A stretch of DNA of 64,000 nucleotides from CAMDHY01 sp046156265. GTDB lineage: Bacteria > Pseudomonadota > Alphaproteobacteria > Rhizobiales > Segnochrobactraceae. The position numbers were made by a program, and so were the translations under genes. Within the stretch, counting starts at the first letter, position 1, and every line of letters begins with the position of its first letter. Where the stretch lies: positions 124,001 to 188,000 of the forward strand of contig NZ_JAWDIR010000011.1 in the NCBI RefSeq assembly GCF_046156265.1. Direction: 5' to 3'. Under the pieces are notes generated by a model. It ran no database searches, was not told the DNA's origin, and saw only the letters and a list, made by a program, of their open reading frames with translations. This document shows positions 47,221-55,469 of the stretch, piece after piece.

Positions 47221-47772
47221 ATGATCCTCACCGACCGCGAGATCCGCCACTCGATCGACACCGGCTCGATCTCGATCTCGCCGATGCCGGGTGACGAGGC
47301 CTTCGCGCCGACGACGGTGGACCTGACGCTGCACGGCCGCCTCAAGGTGTTCCGCCCCGCCGCCCCCGACGACGATGCGCCTCTCGACCCCGCCGGCCCC
47401 GGCTACGTCTTTGCCGAAGTGGTCGAGAAGATCGCGGAGGACGTCGAGATCGGCGACCAGGGCTTCGTGCTGGCGCCGCAGCAACTGGTGCTCGCCTGGA
47501 CGCGCGAGCGCGTGCTGATCCTGCCGAGCGGCCGCGTCGTCGGCCGCCTCGAGGGCAAGAGCGCGCTGGCCCGCCTCGGGATGGCCGTGCACGTCACCGC
47601 GCCGACCATCCACGCCGGCTCCTCCGGCCAGATCCAGCTCGAGATCGTCAATCACGGCCCGCGGCCGATCCTGATGCGCGCCGGCATGCGCGTCTGCCAG
47701 ATCATGTTCGAGCAGACGCTGGGCGTCCCCGAGAAGGGCTACGGGGGGCAATTCCGCGGCCAGCGGGCGTGA
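47221..47772 (+). CDS. dcd: dCTP deaminase, housekeeping type (183 aa)
   Basis: Converts dCTP to dUTP for thymidylate synthesis, in a homotrimer. Start MILTDREIRHSIDTGSI, then FVLAPQQLVLAWTRERV and the active-site block GRLEGKSALARLGMAVHVTA (about residues 110-129) containing the conserved Arg, Ser and Glu region. The end GYGGQFRGQ closes the active site. It is unrelated in fold to the anti-phage deaminase at 52.3-53.8 kb. Confidence 0.94.
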   Translation: MILTDREIRHSIDTGSISISPMPGDEAFAPTTVDLTLHGRLKVFRPAAPDDDAPLDPAGPGYVFAEVVEKIAEDVEIGDQGFVLAPQQLVLAWTRERVLILPSGRVVGRLEGKSALARLGMAVHVTAPTIHAGSSGQIQLEIVNHGPRPILMRAGMRVCQIMFEQTLGVPEKGYGGQFRGQRA

Positions 47773-47959
47773 GGGGAGGGAGCGCAGTCGGTGTGACGTC
47801 ACCGGCGGGCGCCGACCGGCGGCGCCGTCGGCCGGCATCGCCTGCCACTGCCGCCCGGCGCCGATTGCCCGTCTGTCCTTGGCAACCGCCGTTTGGCCGC
47901 CCCGCCGCTTTTGTCGTATCCTGCCCGCCTCGGCCAAGCCCGCACCCCGAGGAGCGGCG

Positions 47960-48595
47960 ATGAACGCCCCCGCGCTGAAGATCGAGCCCATCACCATCGA
48001 CGCCTTCCTGGCGCTCCTCGACCGCTGCCCGGAGACGGAGCGGTGGGAACTGGTCGACGGCATGATCGTGCGAATGATGGCCGGCGGGACGGGCCGGCAC
48101 GCCGCGATCTGGGTGAATTTCGCTTCCGCGCTGCGGGCGGCGGCGCGCAGACGCGGCTGCTGGGCGCTCCCTGACATGCTGCTTCGCCATTCGGAGGTCG
48201 ACGACACCACCGTTGCGCCCGACGTGCTGGTGCGTTGCGGCCCTGAAAGTAAGAACTCCGAGCGTGTGATCGACGACCCGCTCGTCGTCGTCGAGGTGCT
48301 CTCCCCCTCGACGATGGCCTACGACCGGGCCACCAAGTTCACGTTCTACCAGTCGATCCCGTCCATCGCGCACATCGTTCTCGCCTACCAGGACGAGAGG
48401 CGGGTGGAGGTCTGGACACGCGGGCCGGCGAACGATGACGGCACCGCCGACTGGTCCTACACCGCGCTGACCCATCCCGCCGACGTCGTCGCCCTGCCGG
48501 CGCTCGACTTCGCCATGACGGTGGCCGACGTCTATGACGGCGTCACGCTGCCGGAGCCCGGCACTCCCGCCGCGACCGGAGCCGCCGCCGCGTGA
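47960..48595 (+). CDS. Uma2-family putative restriction endonuclease-fold protein (211 aa)
   Basis: PD-(D/E)xK nuclease-like family of unknown biological role. Typical segments are FLALLDRCPETERWELVDG, the VAPDVLVRCG strand with catalytic Asp, and DPLVVVEVLSPSTMAYDRATK with Glu and downstream Lys. GAGGAG lies six bases before ATG 47960. The gene overlaps the start of meaB by four bases (GTGA), an odd coupling with a metabolic GTPase. Confidence 0.87.
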   Translation: MNAPALKIEPITIDAFLALLDRCPETERWELVDGMIVRMMAGGTGRHAAIWVNFASALRAAARRRGCWALPDMLLRHSEVDDTTVAPDVLVRCGPESKNSERVIDDPLVVVEVLSPSTMAYDRATKFTFYQSIPSIAHIVLAYQDERRVEVWTRGPANDDGTADWSYTALTHPADVVALPALDFAMTVADVYDGVTLPEPGTPAATGAAAA

Positions 48596-49560
48596 ACGCC
48601 GGCCCGTCGCCCGCCGAGCGCCTCGCTGCCGTCCGCGCCGGCGGCAAGCCGGCACTCGCCCGCGCGCTCGCCGCCATCGAGACCGACGGCGACGGCGCCG
48701 CACTCGCCGCCCTCCTCGACGCCGCCGCGGCGGCTCCCGGCGGCCACGTCATCGGCCTCACCGGCCCGCCCGGCGTCGGCAAGTCGACGCTGACGGCGGC
48801 GCTGCTGAAATCCTTCCGCGCGGCCGGCGAGAGCGTCGGCGTCATCGCCGTCGACCCGTCCTCGCGGCTCACCGGCGGTGCGCTGCTGGGTGACCGCACC
48901 CGCATCCGCACCGACCCCGCCGACGACGGCGTCTTCATCCGCTCGATGGCCGCCCGCGACCGCCTCGGCGGCCTCTCCGACCACGCGGTGGCGGCGATCG
49001 TGCTGATGCGCGCCGTGCGCGACCGCGTCGTGGTGGAGACCGTCGGCGTCGGCCAGTCGGAGGGCGATGTCGCCGCCGTCGCCGACACCGTCGTGCTGTG
49101 CATCCAGCCGGGTTCCGGCGACAGCCTGCAGTTCATGAAGGCCGGCGTCATGGAGCTTCCCGACATCGTCGTCGTCACCAAGGCCGACATGGGCGCCCCC
49201 GTCCGCCGCGCCCGCGCCGACGTCGAGGGGGCACTGTCGCTCGGCCACACCAGCGGCCCGCCGCCCGCCGTTGTCCTCGTCTCCGCGGCCACCGGCGAGG
49301 GCCTCGACGACCTCGCCGCTGCCATCGCCGCCCACCGCGGCCACGCCGCCGAAAACCCCGGCGCCGGCCGCCGCGCCGGCCAGCCACGCCAGTGGCTCGC
49401 CGACGCCGTCCGCACCCGCTTCGGCACCCGCGGCCTGGCCGAAACTGACCTCGGCGCCGCGCTCGCCGCCGGCGGCCCGTTCGCGGCGATCCGCGCCGTC
49501 AGTCTCGAGCTTGCCGCCCGCCTCGCCCGCGGCCCGGCCGGGGAAGGGACGCGTGACTGA
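48592..49560 (+). CDS. meaB: MeaB/ArgK-family GTPase (322 aa)
   Basis: G3E-type GTPase that guards and loads adenosylcobalamin on methylmalonyl-CoA mutase. Motifs: GLTGPPGVGKST (about residues 55-66), IAVDPSSRLTGGALLGDRTR, VVETVGVGQSEGDVA, and VVVTKADMG as the guanine-specific TKxD. The GTG start at 48592 overlaps uma2, and the GFA gene starts eight bases before its stop. The mutase itself is not in the window, but a methylmalonyl-CoA decarboxylase is at 32.4 kb. Confidence 0.93.
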   Translation: MNAGPSPAERLAAVRAGGKPALARALAAIETDGDGAALAALLDAAAAAPGGHVIGLTGPPGVGKSTLTAALLKSFRAAGESVGVIAVDPSSRLTGGALLGDRTRIRTDPADDGVFIRSMAARDRLGGLSDHAVAAIVLMRAVRDRVVVETVGVGQSEGDVAAVADTVVLCIQPGSGDSLQFMKAGVMELPDIVVVTKADMGAPVRRARADVEGALSLGHTSGPPPAVVLVSAATGEGLDDLAAAIAAHRGHAAENPGAGRRAGQPRQWLADAVRTRFGTRGLAETDLGAALAAGGPFAAIRAVSLELAARLARGPAGEGTRD

Positions 49561-49954
49561 CGAGACCCACACCGGCGGCTGCCACTGCGGCCGCGTCCGC
49601 TTCACCGCCCGCGGCGCGCCGCTCTCCACCGGCTGGTGCCACTGCACCATCTGCCGGCGCACCACCGGCGCCCCGGCGCTCGCCTGGGTCACCTTCCCGC
49701 GCGCCGCCGTGGAGATCACCGGCGAGCCCGCCCTCTACCGCTCGAGCCCCGCCGGCGAGCGCGTCTTCTGCCCCGTCTGCGGCGCCCAGATCGCCTATCG
49801 CGGCGATGCTTCGCCCACCATCGACCTCAACGTCGGCGTCTTCGACCACCCCGAGCGCCATCCGCCGGCCGCCCACGGCTTCCACGCCGACCGCATCCCC
49901 TGGTTCGACGCCGGCGAGGGCCTGCCGACGGTCGAGAACGGGGACTCGCCTTGA
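49553..49954 (+). CDS. GFA/CENP-V family zinc protein (133 aa)
   Basis: Small zinc-binding fold related to glutathione-dependent formaldehyde-activating enzyme. The metal ligands are HTGGCHCGRVRF, GWCHCTICRR and VFCPVCGAQI, the standard seven-cysteine pattern. Function of most members is unproven. GTG 49553 has AAGGGA five bases upstream and overlaps meaB by eight bases. Confidence 0.9.
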   Translation: MTDETHTGGCHCGRVRFTARGAPLSTGWCHCTICRRTTGAPALAWVTFPRAAVEITGEPALYRSSPAGERVFCPVCGAQIAYRGDASPTIDLNVGVFDHPERHPPAAHGFHADRIPWFDAGEGLPTVENGDSP

Positions 49955-49988
49955 CGCCATCAATGTTGAAGATCCGGATATCCCTTGA

Positions 49989-50324
49989 ATGAGAGTGGTG
50001 ATCGCCCGTGACACCGGCCTGTCCGGCGAGGAATTCGCCGACCTCGTCTTCCGCTGGGGCACCCGCGGCAAGTACGAACGCCGCGAGAGCCTGCACATGC
50101 CGAGCCTCGAATACTTCCGCGCAGATTTCTTCGGCTTCAGCGCCCATGTCTGCTACGTCGACATGACGGACGCTGCCTGCACGGATTATTATTTCTTCGT
50201 TTGGGGACCCGGGGGCAATAGCGAGGCGATCGAAGACGTCATGATGTCCAAGGCCCTGGATTTCCTGCGAAAAGGCGGCTATCGCGCCGACTGGGACACC
50301 CTGGGCGGCGAGAGCGTGCAGTAG
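49989..50324 (+). CDS. Hypothetical protein (111 aa)
   Basis: No family recognised. Acidic and aromatic-rich (YFRADFFGFSAHVCYVDM, YYFFVWGPGG) with a C-terminal helix (DVMMSKALDFLRKGGYRADW), soluble. It lies 34 bases after the GFA gene on the same strand, with somewhat lower GC. The coding reading is favoured by its balanced amino-acid composition compared with shadow frames here. Confidence 0.6.
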   Translation: MRVVIARDTGLSGEEFADLVFRWGTRGKYERRESLHMPSLEYFRADFFGFSAHVCYVDMTDAACTDYYFFVWGPGGNSEAIEDVMMSKALDFLRKGGYRADWDTLGGESVQ

Positions 50325-50467
50325 CCGCAGCGACCCTCCGCCCGGTCACGCCGCCGCATCCCCTTCGCCGGTTAACCCTCCTTCAACGCTGTTCAGCACA
50401 TTCTCCGCGGAGTGTTCGCCGGGTGACAGGTCCCCCCGGCCCGGGTCGCGTCGGGAGTGGCGTAAGC

Positions 50468-52207
50468 ATGAAGCCGGTCTCAGAGCCCCTGACGAAGCCG
50501 CCGGCCGCCGCCGGCCAGGCGACACGGCGCGCCGCGCTCGCCGCCGCCGACAGCGACGCCGCCTCCGATCGCCCCGCCCGCCTCTTGCCGCCGCGGCCCG
50601 CCAGCGCCGCCGCGCCGAAGCTCCGCGTCGCCGACTCCGGCGGGACCGATTTCGCCCTCACCGCCGCCGAACACGCCGCCGCGCGCCTCGCCGCCTCCGC
50701 CGCGCTCGGCCCCGCGGTCGCTCACCCGAATGCCGCGGCCCCCGCCGCCTCCACCACGCCCCGGCCCCGGCCTCCCCAGCCGCGCCAGGCCGACCGCCAG
50801 CCGACCGAACCGGTCGCCCTCGTCGCCACGGCCGCCGAGCCCCCCGCGTCCCGCCCGCCCGCCCCCGCCCAGTCGGCCACGCCCGCCGCCGCCGCTGACG
50901 CGACCGCCGCCGACCCCGCCGCCCGCGACCGTCTCGCCGCAGCCCCCGCCCGCCCCGAGCTCACCGGCTCTGCCCAGCACTGGATGCGGCTCGCCCCGCG
51001 CCGCCGGCGCCGCCGCAGCGCCGCTGCGATCGCCGCCGGCGCCGGCCGCCTCGCCCGCGCCACCGCCGTGCGCGCGGCAGCGCTGGCCGCGTGCGCCGTC
51101 CTCCTCGCCGAGCCGGTGGCCCAGCAGGACATCGCCGCGATCCTCTCGGCCGATGCCGCCGCGTCGCCGCGCTGGATGGCGCGCCTCGTCGGCACCGCCG
51201 GCGGCAGCGAGGCCGCCCCCAGCTTCACCTTCGCCGGCGCTCCCGAGCGCGGCGAGGCCGCCACCGTCGCCCTCACCAGCGGCGCCGGCACCGTGACGCT
51301 CGCCGGCTTCCAGCCGGCGCCGCGCGAGGACCTGCCGGCGCTGCGCTTCGACCGCTCCGCCAAGGGCGGCCGCCAGATCACGGTCGCCGCCTCCACCGGC
51401 GAGATGCCGCTCGCCGCCGGCACGCTGATGGCGACCGCGAGCGTCGTCGACGACGACATGGCCCAGGCGGCGCTGCGCGTCGCCTTCGTCAAGCTGCCGC
51501 CGGTCTCCTCGCTGCGCGAGCGCGCCCTCATCGCCCGCCACGACGGCACGCCGGGCGACAACGACCCCGCCACCGTCCGCGCCCGCCTGCAGTTCGCGCA
51601 GGCCGCCGCCGCCACCAGCGCCTCGATGGTCTCGGCCTATGCGCAGGAGGGCGACTTCGACATCGAGGCGCCGTTCCGCGCCCTGTTCGCCGATCCGGCC
51701 GTCGCTACCGGCCTCGGCGAGGAGGAGGTGACGCCGGAGGAGCTCGCCGTCGACCCGCACGCCTGGGTGGGCAAGCCGCTGCCGGCGAGCGTGCTCCTCA
51801 ACAGCGAGCAGCGCTGCCTCGCCGAGGCGATCTATTTCGAGGCGCGCGGCGAGAGCTACAACGGCCAGGTCGGCGTCTCGCAGGTCGTTCTCAACCGCGT
51901 CCGCAATCCGGCCTACCCGAACACCATCTGCGGCGTCGTCTACCAGAACCGCAAGATGCGCAACGCCTGCCAGTTCTCGTTCGCCTGCGACCTCGTCCCG
52001 GACCGCGTCGTCGACGACCGCCACTGGCGCCAGGCCCAGGAAATCGCCCGCGAGACCACCGCCGGCCGCCTGAAGATCCCCGAGATCGAAGCCTCCACCC
52101 ACTACCACGCCACCTACGTGAAGCCCCGCTGGGCGAAGTCCATGCAGAAGCAGAAGCAGATCGGGCTGCACATCTTCTACAAGACGTATGGGGGTGGGTG
52201 GAGTTGA
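50468..52207 (+). CDS. SleB/CwlJ-type cell wall hydrolase with long disordered N-terminus (579 aa)
   Basis: The C-terminal 140 residues are a Hydrolase_2 (SleB lytic transglycosylase/amidase-like) domain: CLAEAIYFEARGESYNGQVG with the catalytic Glu, VVLNRVRNPAYPNTICGVVY, CQFSFACD and the end THYHATYVKPRWA. The first 200 residues are Ala/Pro-rich and probably disordered; a hydrophobic segment AAALAACAVLLAEPVAQQ near 205-222 could anchor it to the inner membrane. A role in peptidoglycan remodelling is likely. Start ATG 50468 or the GTG at 50423. Confidence 0.87.
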   Translation: MKPVSEPLTKPPAAAGQATRRAALAAADSDAASDRPARLLPPRPASAAAPKLRVADSGGTDFALTAAEHAAARLAASAALGPAVAHPNAAAPAASTTPRPRPPQPRQADRQPTEPVALVATAAEPPASRPPAPAQSATPAAAADATAADPAARDRLAAAPARPELTGSAQHWMRLAPRRRRRRSAAAIAAGAGRLARATAVRAAALAACAVLLAEPVAQQDIAAILSADAAASPRWMARLVGTAGGSEAAPSFTFAGAPERGEAATVALTSGAGTVTLAGFQPAPREDLPALRFDRSAKGGRQITVAASTGEMPLAAGTLMATASVVDDDMAQAALRVAFVKLPPVSSLRERALIARHDGTPGDNDPATVRARLQFAQAAAATSASMVSAYAQEGDFDIEAPFRALFADPAVATGLGEEEVTPEELAVDPHAWVGKPLPASVLLNSEQRCLAEAIYFEARGESYNGQVGVSQVVLNRVRNPAYPNTICGVVYQNRKMRNACQFSFACDLVPDRVVDDRHWRQAQEIARETTAGRLKIPEIEASTHYHATYVKPRWAKSMQKQKQIGLHIFYKTYGGGWS

Positions 52208-52256
52208 GAGGTGATAAATCCAGTTTAACTCGGTCTCATTGCTTAACAATTTCTCA

Positions 52257-53843
52257 TCAAGGATCTAAAAGAGATTTGAATGCATCCAGAACACGATCTT
52301 CGTTAAAGTCATGCTTCTGGACATAGACCTCGAGTCGTGGGATGCGCTCATCATGCGACCAGCTTTTTATGCTCCCATTTTTGTCCTTTCTGCGCCCTTC
52401 CTCAAAAAGAGTTCGGTAGCGATACGGAGAAATACCGAGAAAAGGCGAAAATAGCACTTTGTTCTCAGCGCTTTCTTCTATAGAAATAGAGTCACTGTGT
52501 AAGGCTCTTGCGTAACTTTTTGCATATGGTTCTATGTAAACCACGCGCGCTATTCCGGATGCTACAATATGTTTTGCGCAAAGGTGACAGGGAAAAGTTG
52601 TGCAGTATAGCGTTGCTCCGGCCACCGCTCTACCGACCCTCGCGGCTTCTGTCAGCGCGTGCATCTCTGCATGAATGACGCGACCAAATTCAATAATGTC
52701 CATCAGTCGAGAGTCGCGAATTGTCAATATGTCATCTGAATCTAGAGCATCTGCTAATATTTGGTCTAGATCTTTATTGCCCAATCGAGCGTCATTTAAT
52801 AGGTTTTCGTGCTTTAGTCTTGAAATTAAGTCATGAAGAACTCTTCGTTTTTCGCGTTCATTCGGATCGTAGCCCATTTGAAAATCGCGTTTGTCGTTGG
52901 TATCGCCATCGCCATAAATCCCTCCTTTAGCCTTCGGGACCTCATTACAGCCTAGTGAGACAATGGAGCCATCGCTTCCAATAATAGCAGCTCCGACCTG
53001 GCGAGACAGATCGAGGGATCGTAGGGAAGCAGCTTTGGCAAGATACATTCCATATTCGTCTTCTGCGGGAGAAGTTCCTTTAAATCCAAAGAAAACCTTA
53101 AAAAATCTCTTTATTGCTTCATCGGAATTTGATGAGACAAAGACCTCACCTTTCGGAAATGTATCAAGTATATTCTGTCCGAATTTTGTTTCGACATATC
53201 TTTTTGAAGATTCATCAGGTTTACTTTGCGGGCGTTCAGGGGGATTTGTTTCTTTTAAATCGCGATTGATAAGTCTAGTTATACTTTGGTCAAGGACGTC
53301 TTCGTTGTAGGATCCCGGTCCCTTCTGAATAGTTTTGCTCTTAAGGTACTCAACCTGACCGTCGTGGGTTGTATGAATCGCGACGAGGATAAACTGATCC
53401 CCATAGACATTTCGAAGTAAATCAACTTCTTCCGGGCGTTTAAGTTGTCTTATAATATATACTACACCCTCAAGTGGTGGTACTTGAGTAACACCCGTCG
53501 CATCATCAAGGGCATTCTGCAGCCTGTATCGGGCAAGTCGTTCTCTTCTTATTGCTGAAATAGCAAGAATTGCAAGCATCTCTGGCGTTTTTGTCTTTAT
53601 TCTTACTTCATTCGCGTAGTCTATTAAATCATTGTAGCGTTGTATGTAGTCGTCATCTGATATGTCTATGCTAGTCTGAATTATCTGCATTTCATCGGTT
53701 AGCTTGATGGTTACCGGATCATAGCCATAAAGCCGCATTTCATTTTGTATATACTTATTGGCCTGCTCGATGTTTACGCCGATTGGGCCAGTTAGGCCAA
53801 TGACGAGTTCCGGACGTCGGACTGCAACAAGGTGCGACACCAT
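52257..53843 (-). CDS. Anti-phage dCTP deaminase (AvcD/DCD-like), 528 aa
   Basis: Two-domain defence protein that depletes dCTP or dCMP during phage infection. The N-terminal part begins PELVIGLTGPIGVNIEQANK, a degenerate P-loop typical of the family. The C-terminal zinc deaminase has VIHAEMHAL (His391, Glu393) and CTTFPCHLCAKHI (Cys419, Cys422), with the substrate strand VGAAIIGSDGSIVSLGCNE before it. Base composition is strikingly A/T-rich for this genome, so it was acquired. GGGGGAA is seven bases before ATG 53843; the frame continues upstream to 53957. Related AvcD proteins are paired with an upstream inhibitory RNA, AvcI. Confidence 0.9.
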   Translation of the reverse strand: MVSHLVAVRRPELVIGLTGPIGVNIEQANKYIQNEMRLYGYDPVTIKLTDEMQIIQTSIDISDDDYIQRYNDLIDYANEVRIKTKTPEMLAILAISAIRRERLARYRLQNALDDATGVTQVPPLEGVVYIIRQLKRPEEVDLLRNVYGDQFILVAIHTTHDGQVEYLKSKTIQKGPGSYNEDVLDQSITRLINRDLKETNPPERPQSKPDESSKRYVETKFGQNILDTFPKGEVFVSSNSDEAIKRFFKVFFGFKGTSPAEDEYGMYLAKAASLRSLDLSRQVGAAIIGSDGSIVSLGCNEVPKAKGGIYGDGDTNDKRDFQMGYDPNEREKRRVLHDLISRLKHENLLNDARLGNKDLDQILADALDSDDILTIRDSRLMDIIEFGRVIHAEMHALTEAARVGRAVAGATLYCTTFPCHLCAKHIVASGIARVVYIEPYAKSYARALHSDSISIEESAENKVLFSPFLGISPYRYRTLFEEGRRKDKNGSIKSWSHDERIPRLEVYVQKHDFNEDRVLDAFKSLLDP

Positions 53844-54350
53844 ATCTTCCCCCTGAGCGGCAACCTTGCGTTCGTGAAACGTTAGGTGATTGGCTCGCAC
53901 GGTAGCTTGGATTGTAAGGTGGTAACGAATCAAGAGGGCAAAACTAGCCCGCTGCACGCTTTGGGTGTGGCCAAACGCGGAGGGGAGAATCCAGTGGCAG
54001 CGATCAAGAGCGAATGGATAAGGGGTACGAGTTGGTTTGCTCAGGACATCGCAGCAGCTTCTGCAGCCGTGAGGACCTGGGCTCCGGGCCGGCTAACTGG
54101 TGCTACCGGTGTCATGGCCGGTGACCAAGACTCAAGCGGTCGCTCAGGCACGACATTTCCTGCGAAAAATAGAGATGCAACTTCGAACGACCAGACGCGC
54201 GGTTAGCTAGTCGGCTCTACCTGAGATAACCGTTCGTTGCGCTTTACGCTGTCACTCGACGGCGCCTTGCGGCGTGAACTCTCCCCTGGCTCCCGAACGG
54301 GCGTTTGGGTTCGCCTCGCTGGTCCGGGATGACGACGGTGGCGTCGCGCG
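53844..54350. other. Foreign-looking interval upstream of the defence gene
   Basis: About 500 bases with intermediate GC between the AT-rich deaminase and normal chromosome. In related AvcID systems the inhibitory RNA gene is immediately upstream of avcD on the same strand, so this is where one would look. The 107-codon frame at 53886-54206 (plus) has no recognisable pattern. A shorter Cys-rich frame is noted separately. Confidence 0.4.
54014..54124 (+). CDS. Possible 36-residue Cys/His-rich peptide
   Basis: ATG 54014, preceded by AAGAGCGA, encodes a short frame with CSGHRSSFCS and WCYRCHG, a zinc-ribbon-like spacing of Cys and His, ending at TGA 54122. It is divergent from the anti-phage deaminase. 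Too short to judge, and it may be chance or a fragment of a degraded gene. Confidence 0.2.
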   Translation: MDKGYELVCSGHRSSFCSREDLGSGPANWCYRCHGR

Positions 54351-54527
54351 CCTCCTCCCCCCTCGTGGGGGAGGTGGCCGGCGCAGCCGGCCGGAGGGGG
54401 CCGCCGCGCACGAGCGCGGCGGTACGGCGCCTGAATTTGCGGAACCGTCGCCCGCCGACGGCTGCGCCGCCGGCGGCCCTCCCCGGACCGCTCGCGCGGT
54501 CCGACCCTCCCACAGGGGGAGGGTGGG
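54351..54527. repeat. Composite inverted-repeat element, copy 3
   Basis: Left unit CCTCCCCCCTCGTGGGGGAG plus GGCCGGCGCAGCCGGCC hairpin plus GGAGGGGGCCGCCG; right unit is the inverse, CGGCGGCCCTCCCC, GGACCGCTCGCGCGGTCC hairpin and CCCTCCCACAGGGGGAGGG. The centre holds a further palindromic stretch. It marks the boundary between the foreign defence segment and resident DNA. Confidence 0.78.
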
Positions 54528-54696
54528 TGCCTGCTTCGACAGTGGTGCCGTTCGGCATCAACGACCAAGGCCCCCGGTGACCGCTGCCGACCCCACGCCC
54601 GGCGCTACGGTCCCCGACCCCGCCGTGAAACCCGTCCCGATCCGTGGCATGCTCGCACCACCCGGACGCGCAAGCGCCCCACAGGCGGCCTCGCCC

Positions 54697-55035
54697 ATGC
54701 CGATACGCCTCGTCGCCGCTTCCCTCGCAGCCCTGCTCCTCGTCCCCAATGGGGCCGGGGCGGCGGAGGTGTTCCGCTGCGAGCTGCCCTCGCTCGTCGG
54801 CGGCGAGGCGCAGGCGTCTGTGTTCGACCTCGCCGACGGGGTGGTGCGGCGGCGCGGCGGGTCGGCCTATGAGGTGCTGGCGGACGACGGCGACACGGTG
54901 TTCGCGGTCGCCGCCGACTTCGCGCCGGACGTCGCCGTCCTCGTGCTGGTGCGCTCCACCGGCCTGCTGAAGATCATGGCCGTCACCGACGACCGCGTGC
55001 AGGACCCCGTCTATTTCGGCACCTGCGAGCGCTGA
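54697..55035 (+). CDS. Secreted hypothetical protein (112 aa)
   Basis: Signal peptide MPIRLVAASLAALLLVPNGA with a cut after GAA near residue 23. The mature part is a small beta-rich domain with two Cys (FRCELPS and FGTCER at the very end), likely disulfide-linked. No family assigned. ATG 54697 is favoured because it begins the signal; ATG 54649 would add 16 residues. Confidence 0.65.
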   Translation: MPIRLVAASLAALLLVPNGAGAAEVFRCELPSLVGGEAQASVFDLADGVVRRRGGSAYEVLADDGDTVFAVAADFAPDVAVLVLVRSTGLLKIMAVTDDRVQDPVYFGTCER

Positions 55036-55128
55036 GACGCCGGGGCGCGTCCCTCCCGGTGCGTCACCCCGCACAAGCGAGCCAAAGGCGAGCGCCGATC
55101 CGGGCTTGGCGCCACGGCGGGCTTTGCG

Positions 55129-55313
55129 CCTCCTCCCCCCTCGCGGGGGAGGGTAGGGAGGGGGGGAGCCGCGGGGTGTGCCGTCGAAGGCGGGCGGAGC
55201 GTCGACGCCCGGGCGGTTGCGTGGTCGTTGTCGGATCGTCGGCCGCGGTGCCCGTGTCCCCCCCTCCGACCGGCTTCGCCGGCCACCTCCCCCGCGAGGG
55301 GGGAGGGTTCGCG
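55129..55313. repeat. Composite inverted-repeat element, copy 4
   Basis: Left unit CCTCCCCCCTCGCGGGGGAG plus GGTAGGGAGGGGGGGAGCC is nearly the same as the left unit of copy 2. The right unit, read inversely, is CCCTCCCCCCTCGCGGGGG plus a GGCCGGCGAAGCCGGT hairpin plus CGGAGGGGGGG, nearly the same as the left unit of copy 3. So units are shared between copies in mosaic fashion. Confidence 0.82.
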
Positions 55314-55350
55314 TTGAAACGCGGGGCGCAGGCGTCCCGCCACCTGCTGC

Positions 55351-55405
55351 AACCGCTGTCCGCCCACTGCCGCCGTCCACCGCCCACTGCCCACTGCCCA
55401 CCACG
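55351..55405. repeat. Short heptamer repeats (CCCACTG-type)
   Basis: Repeated CGCCCACTGC, CACCGCCCACTGCCCACTGC and CCACCACGCC form an imperfect tandem array of a 7-base unit. A similar array is at 56322-56366, so the two flank the gene-free block. Confidence 0.6.
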
Positions 55406-55435
55406 CCCGACCAACCCACGATAGGAATAAAACCC

Positions 55436-55464
55436 TTGACACGGATACCATCCCCATCCACACT
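55436..55464 (+). promoter_or_regulatory. Sigma70-like promoter in the gene-free block
   Basis: Perfect -35 TTGACA at 55436-55441 and, after exactly 17 bases, CACACT at 55459-55464 (3 of 6 matches to the -10 consensus). It is preceded by the A/T-rich GATAGGAATAAAACC. Transcription would enter the structured region and no reading frame follows. Confidence 0.5.
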
Positions 55465-55469
55465 GCTGT

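Noticed and set aside
53886..54206. 107-codon plus-strand frame upstream of the anti-phage deaminase
   Set aside because: No ribosome binding site, no recognisable pattern, and it overlaps the deaminase gene's upstream extension; treated as non-coding.
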